From NCBI GenBank assembly GCA_002751075.1, contig NAOQ01000174.1:80902-97578 (forward strand): a DNA stretch of 16,677 nt, written 5' to 3'. Origin of the DNA: Ichthyophonus hoferi (Eukaryota; Opisthokonta; Ichthyosporea; Ichthyophonida; Ichthyophonidae). The position numbers were made by a program, and so were the translations under genes. Positions 1 through 8,650 of the stretch are shown here, one piece after another. The notes beneath the pieces are model-generated. The model was not told the origin of the DNA. It saw only the letters and a program-made list of their open reading frames with translations, and made no database searches. Within the stretch, counting starts at the first letter, position 1. Every line of letters starts with the position of its first letter.

Positions 1-23
1 AATCCTCTTCTCCCCCTGCTTAC

Positions 24-288
24 CTCTCCAGACGTAATCAATGCATTCAAGTGTTCTGCCACACCGTTGAAGTCATCTAGGAACATGAGGCATTGGCAAA
101 CACTAATATGGTCTGGTACCGAGAGGGTGGCGTACAGAGACACTAGCACACACAACACCTGTAATTATCAGTCATTAGTAGATTGGTCGCTGAGTGGATA
201 ATAATAGTCTGGTATGTAGTATGGTTAATTGGAATTAATTACAAATTAAATATGGTCATGTGATTGTGTGATTTTCGTATAGTTTGAA

Positions 289-319
<31 letters not shown>

Positions 320-3088
320 GCCTATTATTCTACCCACTAATGCCCTACATATAATTACCTGGTTGCGGAATTCTCTGCATAGCAACAGAGACATGCATAC
401 ATCCAAGGCATAGGAGAGAATAGCCTGAGGGTTAGTGGATCGTTGGATAGCCTTCTCAAACACATCTATACGTTGGGCCTCTAGAGCAATACCAATCACC
501 TAGAGGGAGAGGAGGGGGAGAGGAGGGGATGAGGAAGAGGAAAGGACAGGGTGAGACAAATGGGAGGTGGGGTTAGGAGGGAGATGGATATGTATGTATG
601 TATTTTCATGTGATATTAAGAAGAGTTCTGTAACCTAAGGATCCATATAAAGTATATAGAATAATAACATCCTATTACATTACTCTATATTATACTATAC
701 TATACCATACCACACTCTGCTATACTATAATATATTATATTATACTCTACTCTACCATACTATATCATACTATTCTCTACTCTACTCTACTATACTCGAC
801 AATACTGCACTCTACTATACTTTACTATACTATACTACAATAAGCTATCCTATACTCTACTATATCATATTATACTATACTCTACTATATTACCCTATAT
901 CAATTATTGCACGCATGTACGCTACCTGTTTGATCTCTGACTGGGCCTTACACCCTTCAAACATATGATCCACCACATTTTCTAGCCTGGGGTCCATAAT
1001 GACCTCATCCGTACCTTCACTCTGCTTGATACGCAGGGCAATGTATTGGTCAATACATTTAGCTGCAAGATAATTGGTTAGTCATCATCTTGAGATATAG
1101 GAGGTATCCTCATATAAAAGAATTGTAGGGCTTATATATGTGGGTATCTGCGTATGTATGTATGCATAATAGAGGGAGTATGATAGTATGATCATATATA
1201 CGGCATGATAATAGCCATAATATTATGCTAAAAATTAAGGATATTGTATATCTGTATATATGTACGTATTATATGTGTTTATGTGATATAGTATGCAATA
1301 CAATCATATATTACAACATCATACAATAATGTACAATAACATACAATGGCATATAGCCCAGATACAAGTGTCAAGGAGTAGTGTACATCTAATATCTACT
1401 TTCATAAGGATAACATACATATAATCTTTTCCACATATTGAGACTTGGTGTTAAGTTGAAACAATGACCCAGCCCCTAGTGCGTAGGTTAGCGAATCATC
1501 AAACTCTCCTAGATGGTAGTACACCTAAAAAGGAAATATAAGACCCAATTAGACAACAGGACTACAGAGTGGCAGGTATAAAACTGGTGCAATAAAAATA
1601 AATTCGTACGTTGATTGGAAGAGGGTTTGGGAAGAATGGGGAGAAGAGGGAGGATTGATAGGCATAATAGATTAATATGGATATAAGTCATAAAATGGTG
1701 TATGTGCGTGTGTATATATGCATGTATGTATATATGTATGCGTGTATGTATGTATGTATATATGTATGTATGTATGTATATAGGTGGGTAGGTAGGTAGG
1801 TAGGTAAGCGGGTATGCATATAGCAGTGATAATAATAAGTATATACACACATATGCACCTATACATATATATCTTATATACCTTATACCTATATACTTTA
1901 TATACCCTATGTCCTATATCCCCCTATATACCCTATATACTCTATATACCTTATATCCCCTTATATACCTTGTATACCCTATATACATATACCCTATATA
2001 CCCTATATACCTTGGAGACAATGAGGGCGGCCAGTTCACGCTCCGGGAAGGTAGTATCCTTATATAGGACCTCACTAAGATAAAGCAAATACAACAATCA
2101 GTACTAGTAAATAGATAATGTGTGCCCAGTATATATATTATAACCATTGCTCTATGTGTAGTCCCACTATTATTCCGTTGCAGCATGCAAAGTTTTGTGT
2201 TTAATTATAATCATACTTTTCCATTTGCCCAATATAAAATTGGTAATTTAATTACACCAGGCGACCAACCGACCAATATGTTTTTGTTAAAATGTACATG
2301 GTAATTACAGTTGAAATTATCTCCATAACAGTCAACTCTTACATGTATATGTATGTGTATGTGTATACATATATGTATAAGTATATCTGTGTATAAGTAT
2401 ATATATAAGTATATATATGTGTATGTATATGGTATATGTATTATATCCATACGTATATGTATGTGTATGTGTGTGTATATGTATATTTGTATATATATGT
2501 ATATGTATATGTATATGTATGTATAGGTGTGGGTATATATCAAATATGCTCTAACACCATAATATAACGTCATAACCCATGCTACCAAGGCATTGTGTTG
2601 CTAAGGCGTGGTGATTAATATTAAAGTAAATAGGTGATTGTGGGAAAATATAGAGAAAAAAATCATGAATAAATGGGATTGGACGTAAACAAGATGCAAA
2701 TATAGATAAATAAATAGATATATGGACAGATGTAAGCATGCATGCTTTCTTGCATAAATACTTTCTTGCATGCATACGCACTATGAAAATAAAATAAAAT
2801 ACAATCATTATAATATAATACCATACCATATAACATACTACACTATACTAAGCTATACTATACTAAACTAAAATACCATACAATAACTCAAAATCCCCCG
2901 TTTCCAATCCATACATCTTAGTGATATGGTCCGCTATTTCGGCCCAAAAGATGTCCACAATAACGTCTAACTTCTTCAAAGCGTATACCTGCAGGTCACT
3001 GTCATTCAACATGGCCAGCACACCGGCTATAGTATAGGGCAGAGGGGGGAAGAGTCAGATATAAAGAATAATGTAGGTATGAAAGTAG

Positions 3089-3133
<45 letters not shown>

Positions 3134-3693
3134 TACAGGGAAGTAGGTAGGCATGTATGGAAGTAGGTATGGATGTATGAAAGTGTATATGTTGATGTAT
3201 GTATGTGCGTATAAATATATAATAGTATGTATGATAGTATAATAGTATGATAGTATGATAGTATAATAGTATAATAGTATAAATATACACATATAATTAC
3301 CACATATTACCACCTCTTTATTTATCTTTATATCCTTATCTCCTATCCTCCCTATCCATTCACAACTCGTTGGTATAATTATTAATTTTATTATCTCCTT
3401 CCCGTTTCTTTATTTCTCTCACTTTGCTCCAATCTGTAATTATATCTACTTTATTTATGTAGAAACATGCGTATAGCAAAACTAGGTATAAAAGGGGCAA
3501 AAAAAACAAAAAAAATAGGTAGAGAGAGAAAGGTGCAAAATAAACATACTAAAAGAAAGATTGAATATTAAATATATAAGAAAAAGCGTGTATGTAGTAA
3601 TAAAGACTTCAAAGATTAAAAAAGAAGAGTATATAGAAAATGTGATAAAAAGATCATGATAAAATACATACCTGCCGAAGTTATTTCAACCAT
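24..3693 (-). CDS. PSMD1: 26S proteasome regulatory subunit PSMD1/Rpn2, 5' part (7 exons, runs off left edge)
   Basis: Rpn2 is a large repeat-containing scaffold subunit of the 19S regulatory particle. It helps hold the ATPase base and ubiquitin receptors in the 26S proteasome. Coding exons in transcript order are 3672-3693, 2915-3026, 2011-2074, 1419-1524, 926-1062, 359-499 and 24-158, giving 717 nt or 239 codons. All introns are GT-AG and phases match (1, 2, 0, 1, 0, 0). The start codon 3691-3693 sits in a good context (CAACCATGG) and opens with MVEITSAAGVLAML, close to human MITSAAGIISLL. Later landmarks are [57 protein letters not shown] and [10 protein letters not shown], each close to the human protein as I recall it. 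The full family is about 950 residues, so only the N-terminal quarter, before most of the proteasome/cyclosome repeats, is here. The last exon ends at a clean donor (GTAAGC), so the break is the window edge. No frameshift or internal stop was seen. Confidence 0.96.
159..358. repeat. PSMD1 intron 6 with a (TAA)n microsatellite
   Basis: This is the shortest visible PSMD1 intron (200 bp). It carries an uninterrupted TAA/ATA run of about 11 units at about 287-319, read as ATT repeats in the transcript. Nothing else is recognisable in it. Confidence 0.9.
500..925. repeat. PSMD1 intron 5: GGAGAG-rich stretch and pentamer satellite
   Basis: Positions 501-590 are purine-rich on the plus strand (GGGAGAGGAGGGG-like), which gives the transcript a pyrimidine-rich tract next to the exon 6 acceptor. 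Positions about 680-900 are a degenerate pentamer satellite built from TATAC, TCTAC and CATAC units with interruptions. No coding signal is seen. Confidence 0.85.
1063..1418. other. PSMD1 intron 4, no gene
   Basis: This intron is 356 bp of AT-rich sequence with scattered GTATGTATG and ATACAATAA-type short repeats. No coding or RNA signal is seen. Confidence 0.8.
1525..2010. repeat. PSMD1 intron 3: tetramer and pentamer/hexamer satellites
   Basis: Positions about 1700-1806 are TGTA/TATG tetramers that grade into five or more GGTA units. Positions about 1855-2010 are TATACC, TTATA and CTATA units that run directly up to the exon 3 donor at 2010. Reading frames across these runs are low-complexity Y/I/T/H strings and are not genes. 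Confidence 0.88.
2075..2914. repeat. PSMD1 intron 2: long TGTATA/TATG microsatellite and pentamer run
   Basis: Positions about 2336-2535 are a compound TGTATA, GTATAT and TATG repeat. Positions about 2810-2885 are a CATAC/TATAC pentamer run (ATACCATACC, ACTATACTAA). Between them is ordinary AT-rich sequence with a small GCATGCATGC-type palindromic patch near 2735-2775. No gene is seen. Confidence 0.85.
3027..3671. repeat. PSMD1 intron 1 with (AG)20 and a TAGTA satellite
   Basis: A perfect (AG)20 run occupies 3091-3130. On the transcript it is (CU)20, starting about 65 nt upstream of the exon 2 acceptor at 3027. Positions about 3221-3290 are ATAGT/ATGATAGT pentamer-like repeats. Positions 3300-3670 are AT-rich, with poly-A patches near 3500 and 3620, and hold nothing recognisable. 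Confidence 0.92.
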
Positions 3694-3871
3694 GGTTGTA
3701 TCGTAAGAGATATAAAATGTATGCTGGCTAATATAGGATGAGTAATAGCCAGAGAACTGGAGCAATATAATAATAAAATAATACGAAATAATATGCTTGA
3801 ATAACAAGAAACCTTAACCGTCGCTATAGAACTAAAGAGGGAATTAGGTAAGAAAGAGAATGATGACGTAC
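3694..3871 (-). promoter_or_regulatory. Probable PSMD1 5' UTR/promoter-proximal region
   Basis: This is the sequence immediately upstream of the PSMD1 ATG on the minus strand, assigned by position only. It is AT-rich and contains a TATAAAAT on the plus strand, which is the wrong orientation for PSMD1. I see no convincing TATA box, initiator or proteasome-type regulatory site. The transcription start cannot be placed. Confidence 0.3.
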
Positions 3872-4384
3872 ATTGGACACCTGTAAATTATATATAGGAC
3901 CCCCATTCCCCCCTTGAAAGGTAATTTGGGAAGACGCGTATACCTATGTTTTCTATCTGATATTTTATTGGGCAATCAATAATTCAATCCAATTATTAAG
4001 GTAAACTTATTTTTATTAACGGAGAAATTCTCTTTCAAAACCAGTGTGCATATACATACGTATTTTTATTTTTATTATTTATTTTATTGGACAATCTATC
4101 TATTGAAACGGTAACATATAGGACAAACATAGATAAATGTGACATAATTTAGACCCCTGTAAATTACAAATAGAACCCCTATGAATTGTAATTTGGACTC
4201 TAGAGTAGAATAGAATTTATCTATCATAAATATAATATATTCTATTGCCATAATGTAACCTTTTTTTCATATAAATATAAATGTGACAACTGAAATAGTA
4301 CCATTTAATACAAAATATAGGAGTGATTTTTATTTATTTCAATTGAAAAACCTTTATAATATTTTTGATAGATAATCTAATAAT
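3872..4384. repeat. Diverged tandem pair, unit about 270 bp
   Basis: Unit A from 3872 begins GGACACCTGTAAATTATATA, and unit B from about 4147 begins AGACCCCTGTAAATTACAAA. Both continue with AGGACCCC/AGAACCCC, then GGTAATTTGGGA/TGTAATTTGGAC. A second shared block lies about 200 bp into each (TATTTTTATTTTTATTATTT near 4060, TTTTTATTTATTTCAATTG near 4327), followed by ATTGAAACGG and ATTGAAACAGG. Similarity is patchy, so this is an old duplication. No open frame is shared. Confidence 0.55.
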
Positions 4385-4960
4385 ATTGAAACAGGATTAT
4401 TTAGTTAATTTGTGTCTTTCTTTATAGCTACAATCATTTTATATTATTAGCAACTATTATTACGTATGTAGTCTGGAAAAATAGTTACAGTTTGTGTTAA
4501 ATGCCCATCTAAGATGATCGATCAAACTTGAACCACCCAATAGCAGAGGCCCCTCGACTATGTAACAAACCATTTCAGATCAAATGTTATGGGGTCCAGA
4601 TAAAGCATTGCTTAGGCATCATGACTAAGACAAGTCCTGTTGACTTGTTTAGTAATAAAAAAATATCTTTTAGCATATATGTACTTCATGTATGCAAAGG
4701 GACATGTTTAAATCCCTCGTAACTCGGTATTCTTTCTCTTTCTAAGCAAATATAGGTCACAGGAACACTCCTGTCTTTACTTATTATTCCCAACATGATA
4801 GCAGAAAAGGCTTAAATAGCTATCATAACCACAAATCCTGATAATTGTATTAAGTCAACAATTCACAAATGCCGAAAACACTTCACCCCAACTCTAAATT
4901 CATGCACTACTCACTACATGTGGAGAATCAATTTTATTACATCTACATACTGTCTTCAAA
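4385..4960 (+). repeat. Copy 1 of a direct repeat of about 550 bp
   Basis: It aligns by eye with the copy from 5327. Landmarks are TTAGTTAATTTG, TCTTTATAGCTACAATCATT, an identical 16-mer AAGATGATCGATCAAA (4511-4526), TCCTGTTGACTTGTTT, TCGGTATTCTTTCTC, AAGCAAATATAGGTCACAGG, ACTCCTGTCTTTACTTA and CAATTTTATTACAT. The open stretch 4528-4722 inside it is not preserved in copy 2, so it is probably not coding. It has no terminal inverted repeats or target-site duplication that I can identify. Confidence 0.72.
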
Positions 4961-4976
4961 TCTGCATTTAAACCAT

Positions 4977-5250
4977 CAGTATTTCCTGCTTCAAATCGAC
5001 ACCAAGCTAATGTACAAACCAACTGGGCAACATCCATATACTACCTCAGCCACCAGTTTTCAGACGCTAAAACCTACAATAGAGTCTGAGCCAAAGTCAG
5101 AGCAAGCAGGAACATTTAACACACAGTTTGGACAGGCGTCTTATGTTTTTGTACATTGAATGCCATGCTGCAGCCACTTATGAATGTCATGGGAAATTAT
5201 CCAGTCTTTTCAGTGAGCTATAATCCCACAGCCAAGTAGTCTCGATGTTA
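4977..5250 (+). other. GC-richer, protein-like island, possible old coding remnant
   Basis: This stretch lies between repeat copies 1 and 2 and is clearly richer in G+C than its surroundings. An open stretch ends with a stop at about 5159. Part of it (LMYKPTGQHPYTTSATSFQT, then TIESEPKSEQAG) has balanced, non-repetitive composition. A second short open stretch ending at about 5248 overlaps it in another frame (QPLMNVMGNYPVFSVSYNP). I do not recognise a family. There is an AG after a modest pyrimidine stretch at about 4979. It could be a decayed exon or gene fragment, or chance. Confidence 0.3.
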
Positions 5251-5326
5251 AGGTTTTTTTCATACTCCTATTTTATATTTTACGCCTTAAGAGAAATAAT
5301 TCGTCTAGGCCAAGGGGGTAGGGTTA

Positions 5327-5870
5327 TTAAAACAGGCATGCTTAATTAATTTGGGTATTTCTTTATATAGCTATAATCATTTTATCTTATTAGCAATTAT
5401 TATACCATATATAGTCTGTAAAATACAATCTATTGGTCTTGAATGGCGATCCAAGATGATCGATCAAAAATAACCAACTAATGGCAGTGGTCCTGTAACT
5501 ATATAATAAGATAAGTCATTTCCGATAGTAGGTTTTTGGGTTTCGGATACCATATTTGCTTAGAAATCCTGACTAATACAAATCCTATTGACCTGTTTGT
5601 TGATTAAAACTGTCTTAACACCTCTGTACTTAGTTTATATAAAGGAACACGTTAAAATCCATTTTCATTTGGTCTTCTCTCTTCTAAACAAATATAAAAT
5701 ATAATTCACAAAAACATTTCTGTCTTTACTTAATATTTCCAACGAATAATAATATAATGTAACAAGGAGTCTGAGCCATAAACAGGGAGCTATCCCGTGG
5801 GATAGGATTCAATATCAAAAATTCATACATTACTAACATGATTTTATTAGCATTCAACATACTCGCTTTT
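5327..5870 (+). repeat. Copy 2 of the direct repeat of about 550 bp
   Basis: It shares with copy 1 the start (AAAACAGG, TTAATTAATTTGGG), TTATATAGCTATAATCATTT, the 16-mer AAGATGATCGATCAAA (5453-5468), TCCTATTGACCTGTTTG, GGTCTTCTCTCTTCTAAAC, AAATAT, ACATTTCTGTCTTTACTTAA and GATTTTATTAGCATT. Copy 2 has small insertions relative to copy 1 (for example ATAATAAG near 5504) and no conserved frame. Spacing from copy 1 is about 942 bp. Confidence 0.72.
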
Positions 5871-6084
5871 TAAAGTTTTAAAGTTGACTTTCCTTTATAT
5901 TTTCCATTATTTTCCTCTTTTAGAGTTTTATTATTATTTGTTATCTTTCCACTTCTTGTTCTTGGTCTAATTTTCCCATTCTTTTTTTTTTTATTGTCTT
6001 TTCTCATCTGTCTTTCTCAGTGTCTTTCCCATTTGTTTCAATTATATATATGGTCCTTATATATATTATTAGACTCCCTGGTAT
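5871..6084. other. Pyrimidine-rich spacer, no gene
   Basis: This is a T/C-rich plus strand (TTTTCCATTATTTTCC, TCTTTTCTCATCTGTCTTTC) with a poly-T patch near 5983-5992. There is no coding or RNA signal. Its right end may belong to the outermost, most decayed part of the palindrome. Confidence 0.6.
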
Positions 6085-7375
6085 ATTCACTGAAAAAAAT
6101 TATTACTCGAATTGATGCTAAGGAGTCTTAATGGTTCCAACAACTAAGAGTTATAGAAGCAATTGTTACAATGCAGGATAAGGAGGAACATTATAAAAAA
6201 AATGATAGAAATCTGTGGTACAGGCTTTGGGGTTGCCAATTGAGTGTTGAATGGTAGAACTATATATAGGCATTATAATATTGTTAACAAATATTAAATG
6301 AATGCAAAGAAAGTTTCATGTGTCACGAATGTATTTGTATTTGCCTATAACGGTAGTGTACATGCAACATGCACACAGTCAGTTGGGGTTGCCGCATATG
6401 CCCGGGTGTGCCGTGGGGCCGCATATATGTGAGCAGCCGAGCCTTTATCATTGTTTTTTGTTTTCTTTTACACGCGAGTGTTAATTTTTTTTTTGCTTAA
6501 CTAATCCGTATCGTTGTATTCAATAATCTAATTGGAACCAATCTTAAATATTCTTATTGGCTAATACAATTTAGGAAAAATAACAGAGACCCACTAGGAA
6601 TGTCTGATTTTATCTCAATAAACCTGTACTACTGTTTCCTTATCTGAATGGCTCATTACCCGAATTACTTATGTAAGTGCTTGCACACTGCGTATCGACA
6701 AAATCAATTTGAACCATGTGATTATGTAACATTTCTACAAGATCGTTAACTTTGAACGAACACATAATTTGGAGAAATCCTGAACAAATGGCAACGCAAT
6801 AGTCGGTCTTATTTTAGTTAATCATATACCGTTCTCTAACAGGTATCGCAATAAGAGTGGGTCCCTGTGATTGCATTCATATCATGGGTCTATGATATGA
6901 ATACAATTAATTATACAGGTGTTAACCATAAATGACACGTACAATTAGACAGTTTAAATGCAAACCGAAATAACCAATAAAGGCCCCGGTACACCAAAGC
7001 ATACGCGACAACCCCGCATGCCTGTGTATATGTAAATGTACAATTCCGCTATAGGCAAATACGAATACGTTCGTGACACAAAACTTTGCAATCATTTAAT
7101 ATTTGTTAAACAATATCGTAATATATTTATATGTAGTCGAATTATACAACATCCAATTGGCGACCCCAAAGTCTTCGGACAAGTCACTGGGTTTGTATTG
7201 AGTGTGAGTAAATTTAAAAGCATGTTTGTCCATTTCTACTTCTCTTTCATTCTTCTAACCTATCAGTTTCTAATACTCATTCTTGGCAGTATATCGGATG
7301 AATAAAATGCTTAAATAACTGAGATAACTAAGTGGAATCAAATCTAATATTCATTTTTTCCAGTAATCGATCCCC
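6085..7375. repeat. Imperfect palindrome, arms of about 500 bp around a centre of about 240 bp
   Basis: The left arm (about 6085-6610) pairs in inverted orientation with the right arm (about 6850-7375). Best blocks: 6225-6242 against 7154-7171 (CTTTGGGGTTGCCAATTG, 17 of 18); 6278-6309 against about 7084-7116 (ACAAATATTAAATGAATGC region, one gap and one mismatch); 6319-6353 against 7046-7080 (32 of 35); and 6584-6597 against 6854-6867 (CAGAGACCCACTAG, 12 of 14). Outer parts match more weakly (AGTTATAGAAGC against AGTTATTTAAGC). The form suits a foldback or non-autonomous DNA transposon, or an inverted duplication. No transposase, clear termini or target-site duplication is visible. Confidence 0.72.
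6871..6906. repeat. Hairpin inside the right palindrome arm
   Basis: ATTCATATCAT (6875-6885) and ATGATATGAAT (6892-6902) form a perfect 11-bp stem with the 6-base loop GGGTCT. The stem extends by TTG/CAA after one mismatch. The left arm has no equivalent, so it arose in or was kept only by this arm. There is no T-run or other sign of a terminator. Confidence 0.75.
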
Positions 7376-8139
7376 ATCATTCGATAATGATGCCCTATCA
7401 GTGTTAGTGGAACCGTGTAGAAATAAAATGTGCGCTGTGTTTGCGTATGGTATGTTTTTGGTTTGTTAGCTAGACAGTTTTTGTTTTGTGTAGTGCTTGA
7501 TTTAATAGAGACTAATTATTATTGGTCGCTATAAAAAAGTTGTGTATCCCGATATAGCCCGTGTCTATCTATACCAGCGCTGCTAGTACCTATATATCCC
7601 TCAGAATCGGATGGCATTAATTAGAGTAGTATTATAATTTATTATCTATCCTATGCTTAAACTACGTTGGTGTTTGGTGTTTGTTGATCGATAGATAATA
7701 TATTATGCAACTGTATTTTTACCTGGCTAGGCAAATTACATTTCCAAGAACCGATAGAGCTATTTTCATTGCTCGATTCAGAGGAATTTTAAAATTTCCC
7801 GCAATAACGATCGTAATTGAGTTTGTTGTATGTTTTTCTAACGATCGCCACAGTTTGCTAGATAATTGACATACTAAAAAAAAACAATTTTAATGTTTGT
7901 TCTAACTTCAAAACATTTGAGAATTGTGACGGACAATTTACTTGATTTTCTGTTTCTATTATGCTCTAAAATCTAGCACGCTTAGAGTGAGCCGAAGTAT
8001 AAATTAGGAACAAAAACCCATGCCCAGAATATTTAACGTATCTAGCCACGGACTAGAACAATCGATATATGATTTTGGAAATAATTTTGTCTCTGTTTTC
8101 ATAAAGTTTAAAATCTCCATAGCCGTAATTCGTAATTAT
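7376..8139. other. Intergenic stretch without recognisable content
   Basis: This is AT-rich unique-looking sequence with a few short palindromic patches such as TAACGATCGTAA-like and ACGATCG motifs near 7805-7850. No convincing frame, RNA gene or repeat is seen. Confidence 0.6.
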
Positions 8140-8650
8140 GGCCAAAAATAGTGGACTAGATAATAAGCCATTCCAGATATATATTTTGGTCCAGATAGCT
8201 CATTACTGAGACATTTTGCGTTAGGCAAGTCCAGCAAATGACTCTACAGTTTTGCAATTGCGAAGGTGAGTTGCAGCAGTCTATATTTGTATTGGAGCAA
8301 CTGAGTGCCTTCCGCAACACAGTCATGTGGCCATCAACCAGCAACTGGCTGCCCAACTAAATTTGCTCTCCCAGACATGTCAATAATGTGGGCTTAGTCC
8401 TCAATTTCTACTCACTTGCCTTAATATATAATGAAAACATGTCTTACTATGTCACTTATACCAGGAAGACACATTATAACGCCGCTGAATTCGGTGCTCC
8501 CTCTTCTTTTAAACAAATATTAGCCACAAACGCTCCTGTATCTATATTATTACCAGCAGATATAAATAAAAATAAGTATAGACAGATTTAAAAGCTTCGT
8601 TTACCCTAAGTTAATTGTAGTAACCACATGTGATTTTATTACAAGCTTTG
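8140..8650 (+). repeat. Copy 3 of the 550-bp repeat, more diverged and interrupted
   Basis: It is in the same orientation as copies 1 and 2. The left part matches copy 1: ACTAGATAATAAGCCATTCC against ACTATGTAACAAACCATTTC, then TTTTGGTCCAGATAGC against TGGGGTCCAGATAAAGC. The right part matches again: AATTCGGTGCTCCCTCTTC against AACTCGGTATTCTTTCTC, then AAACAAATAT, GCTCCTGTATCTATATTATT and TGTGATTTTATTACA. Between them, about 8225-8365, is a GC-richer block absent from copies 1 and 2. Confidence 0.6.
8225..8365 (+). other. GC-richer block interrupting repeat copy 3
   Basis: This block has distinctly higher G+C than its flanks. On the plus strand it is open to a stop at about 8358, with protein-like composition (ELQQSIFVLEQLSAF, then NTVMWPSTSNWLPN). 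The minus strand is also open here, which weakens the coding reading. I recognise no family. It may be an insertion or an ancestral segment lost from the other copies. Confidence 0.28.

Noticed and set aside
1509-1850. Long minus-strand open frame of Y/I/H/T residues
   Set aside because: It is produced by TGTA/TATG microsatellites in PSMD1 intron 3. Only its upstream edge touches real exon 4, and in a different frame.
2211-2588. 125-codon minus-strand frame
   Set aside because: Low-complexity Y/I/T/H translation of a TGTATA repeat inside PSMD1 intron 2.
3002-3313. Three overlapping frames with SLSLSLSL or similar runs
   Set aside because: Translation of (AG)20 and neighbouring pentamers. 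The only coding part is the end of PSMD1 exon 2 (up to 3026).
4528-4722. 64-codon frame in repeat copy 1
   Set aside because: The aligned part of copy 2 is not open in this frame, and composition gives no support.
7036-7305. 89-codon frame on the right palindrome arm
   Set aside because: The matching left arm does not keep this frame, and arm differences do not favour silent codon positions.
4385-8650. Repeat copies 2 and 3 flanking the palindrome, considered as long terminal repeats
   Set aside because: There are three copies, not two, all strongly diverged. No TG...CA ends, primer-binding site, polypurine tract or retroelement coding sequence is visible between them.
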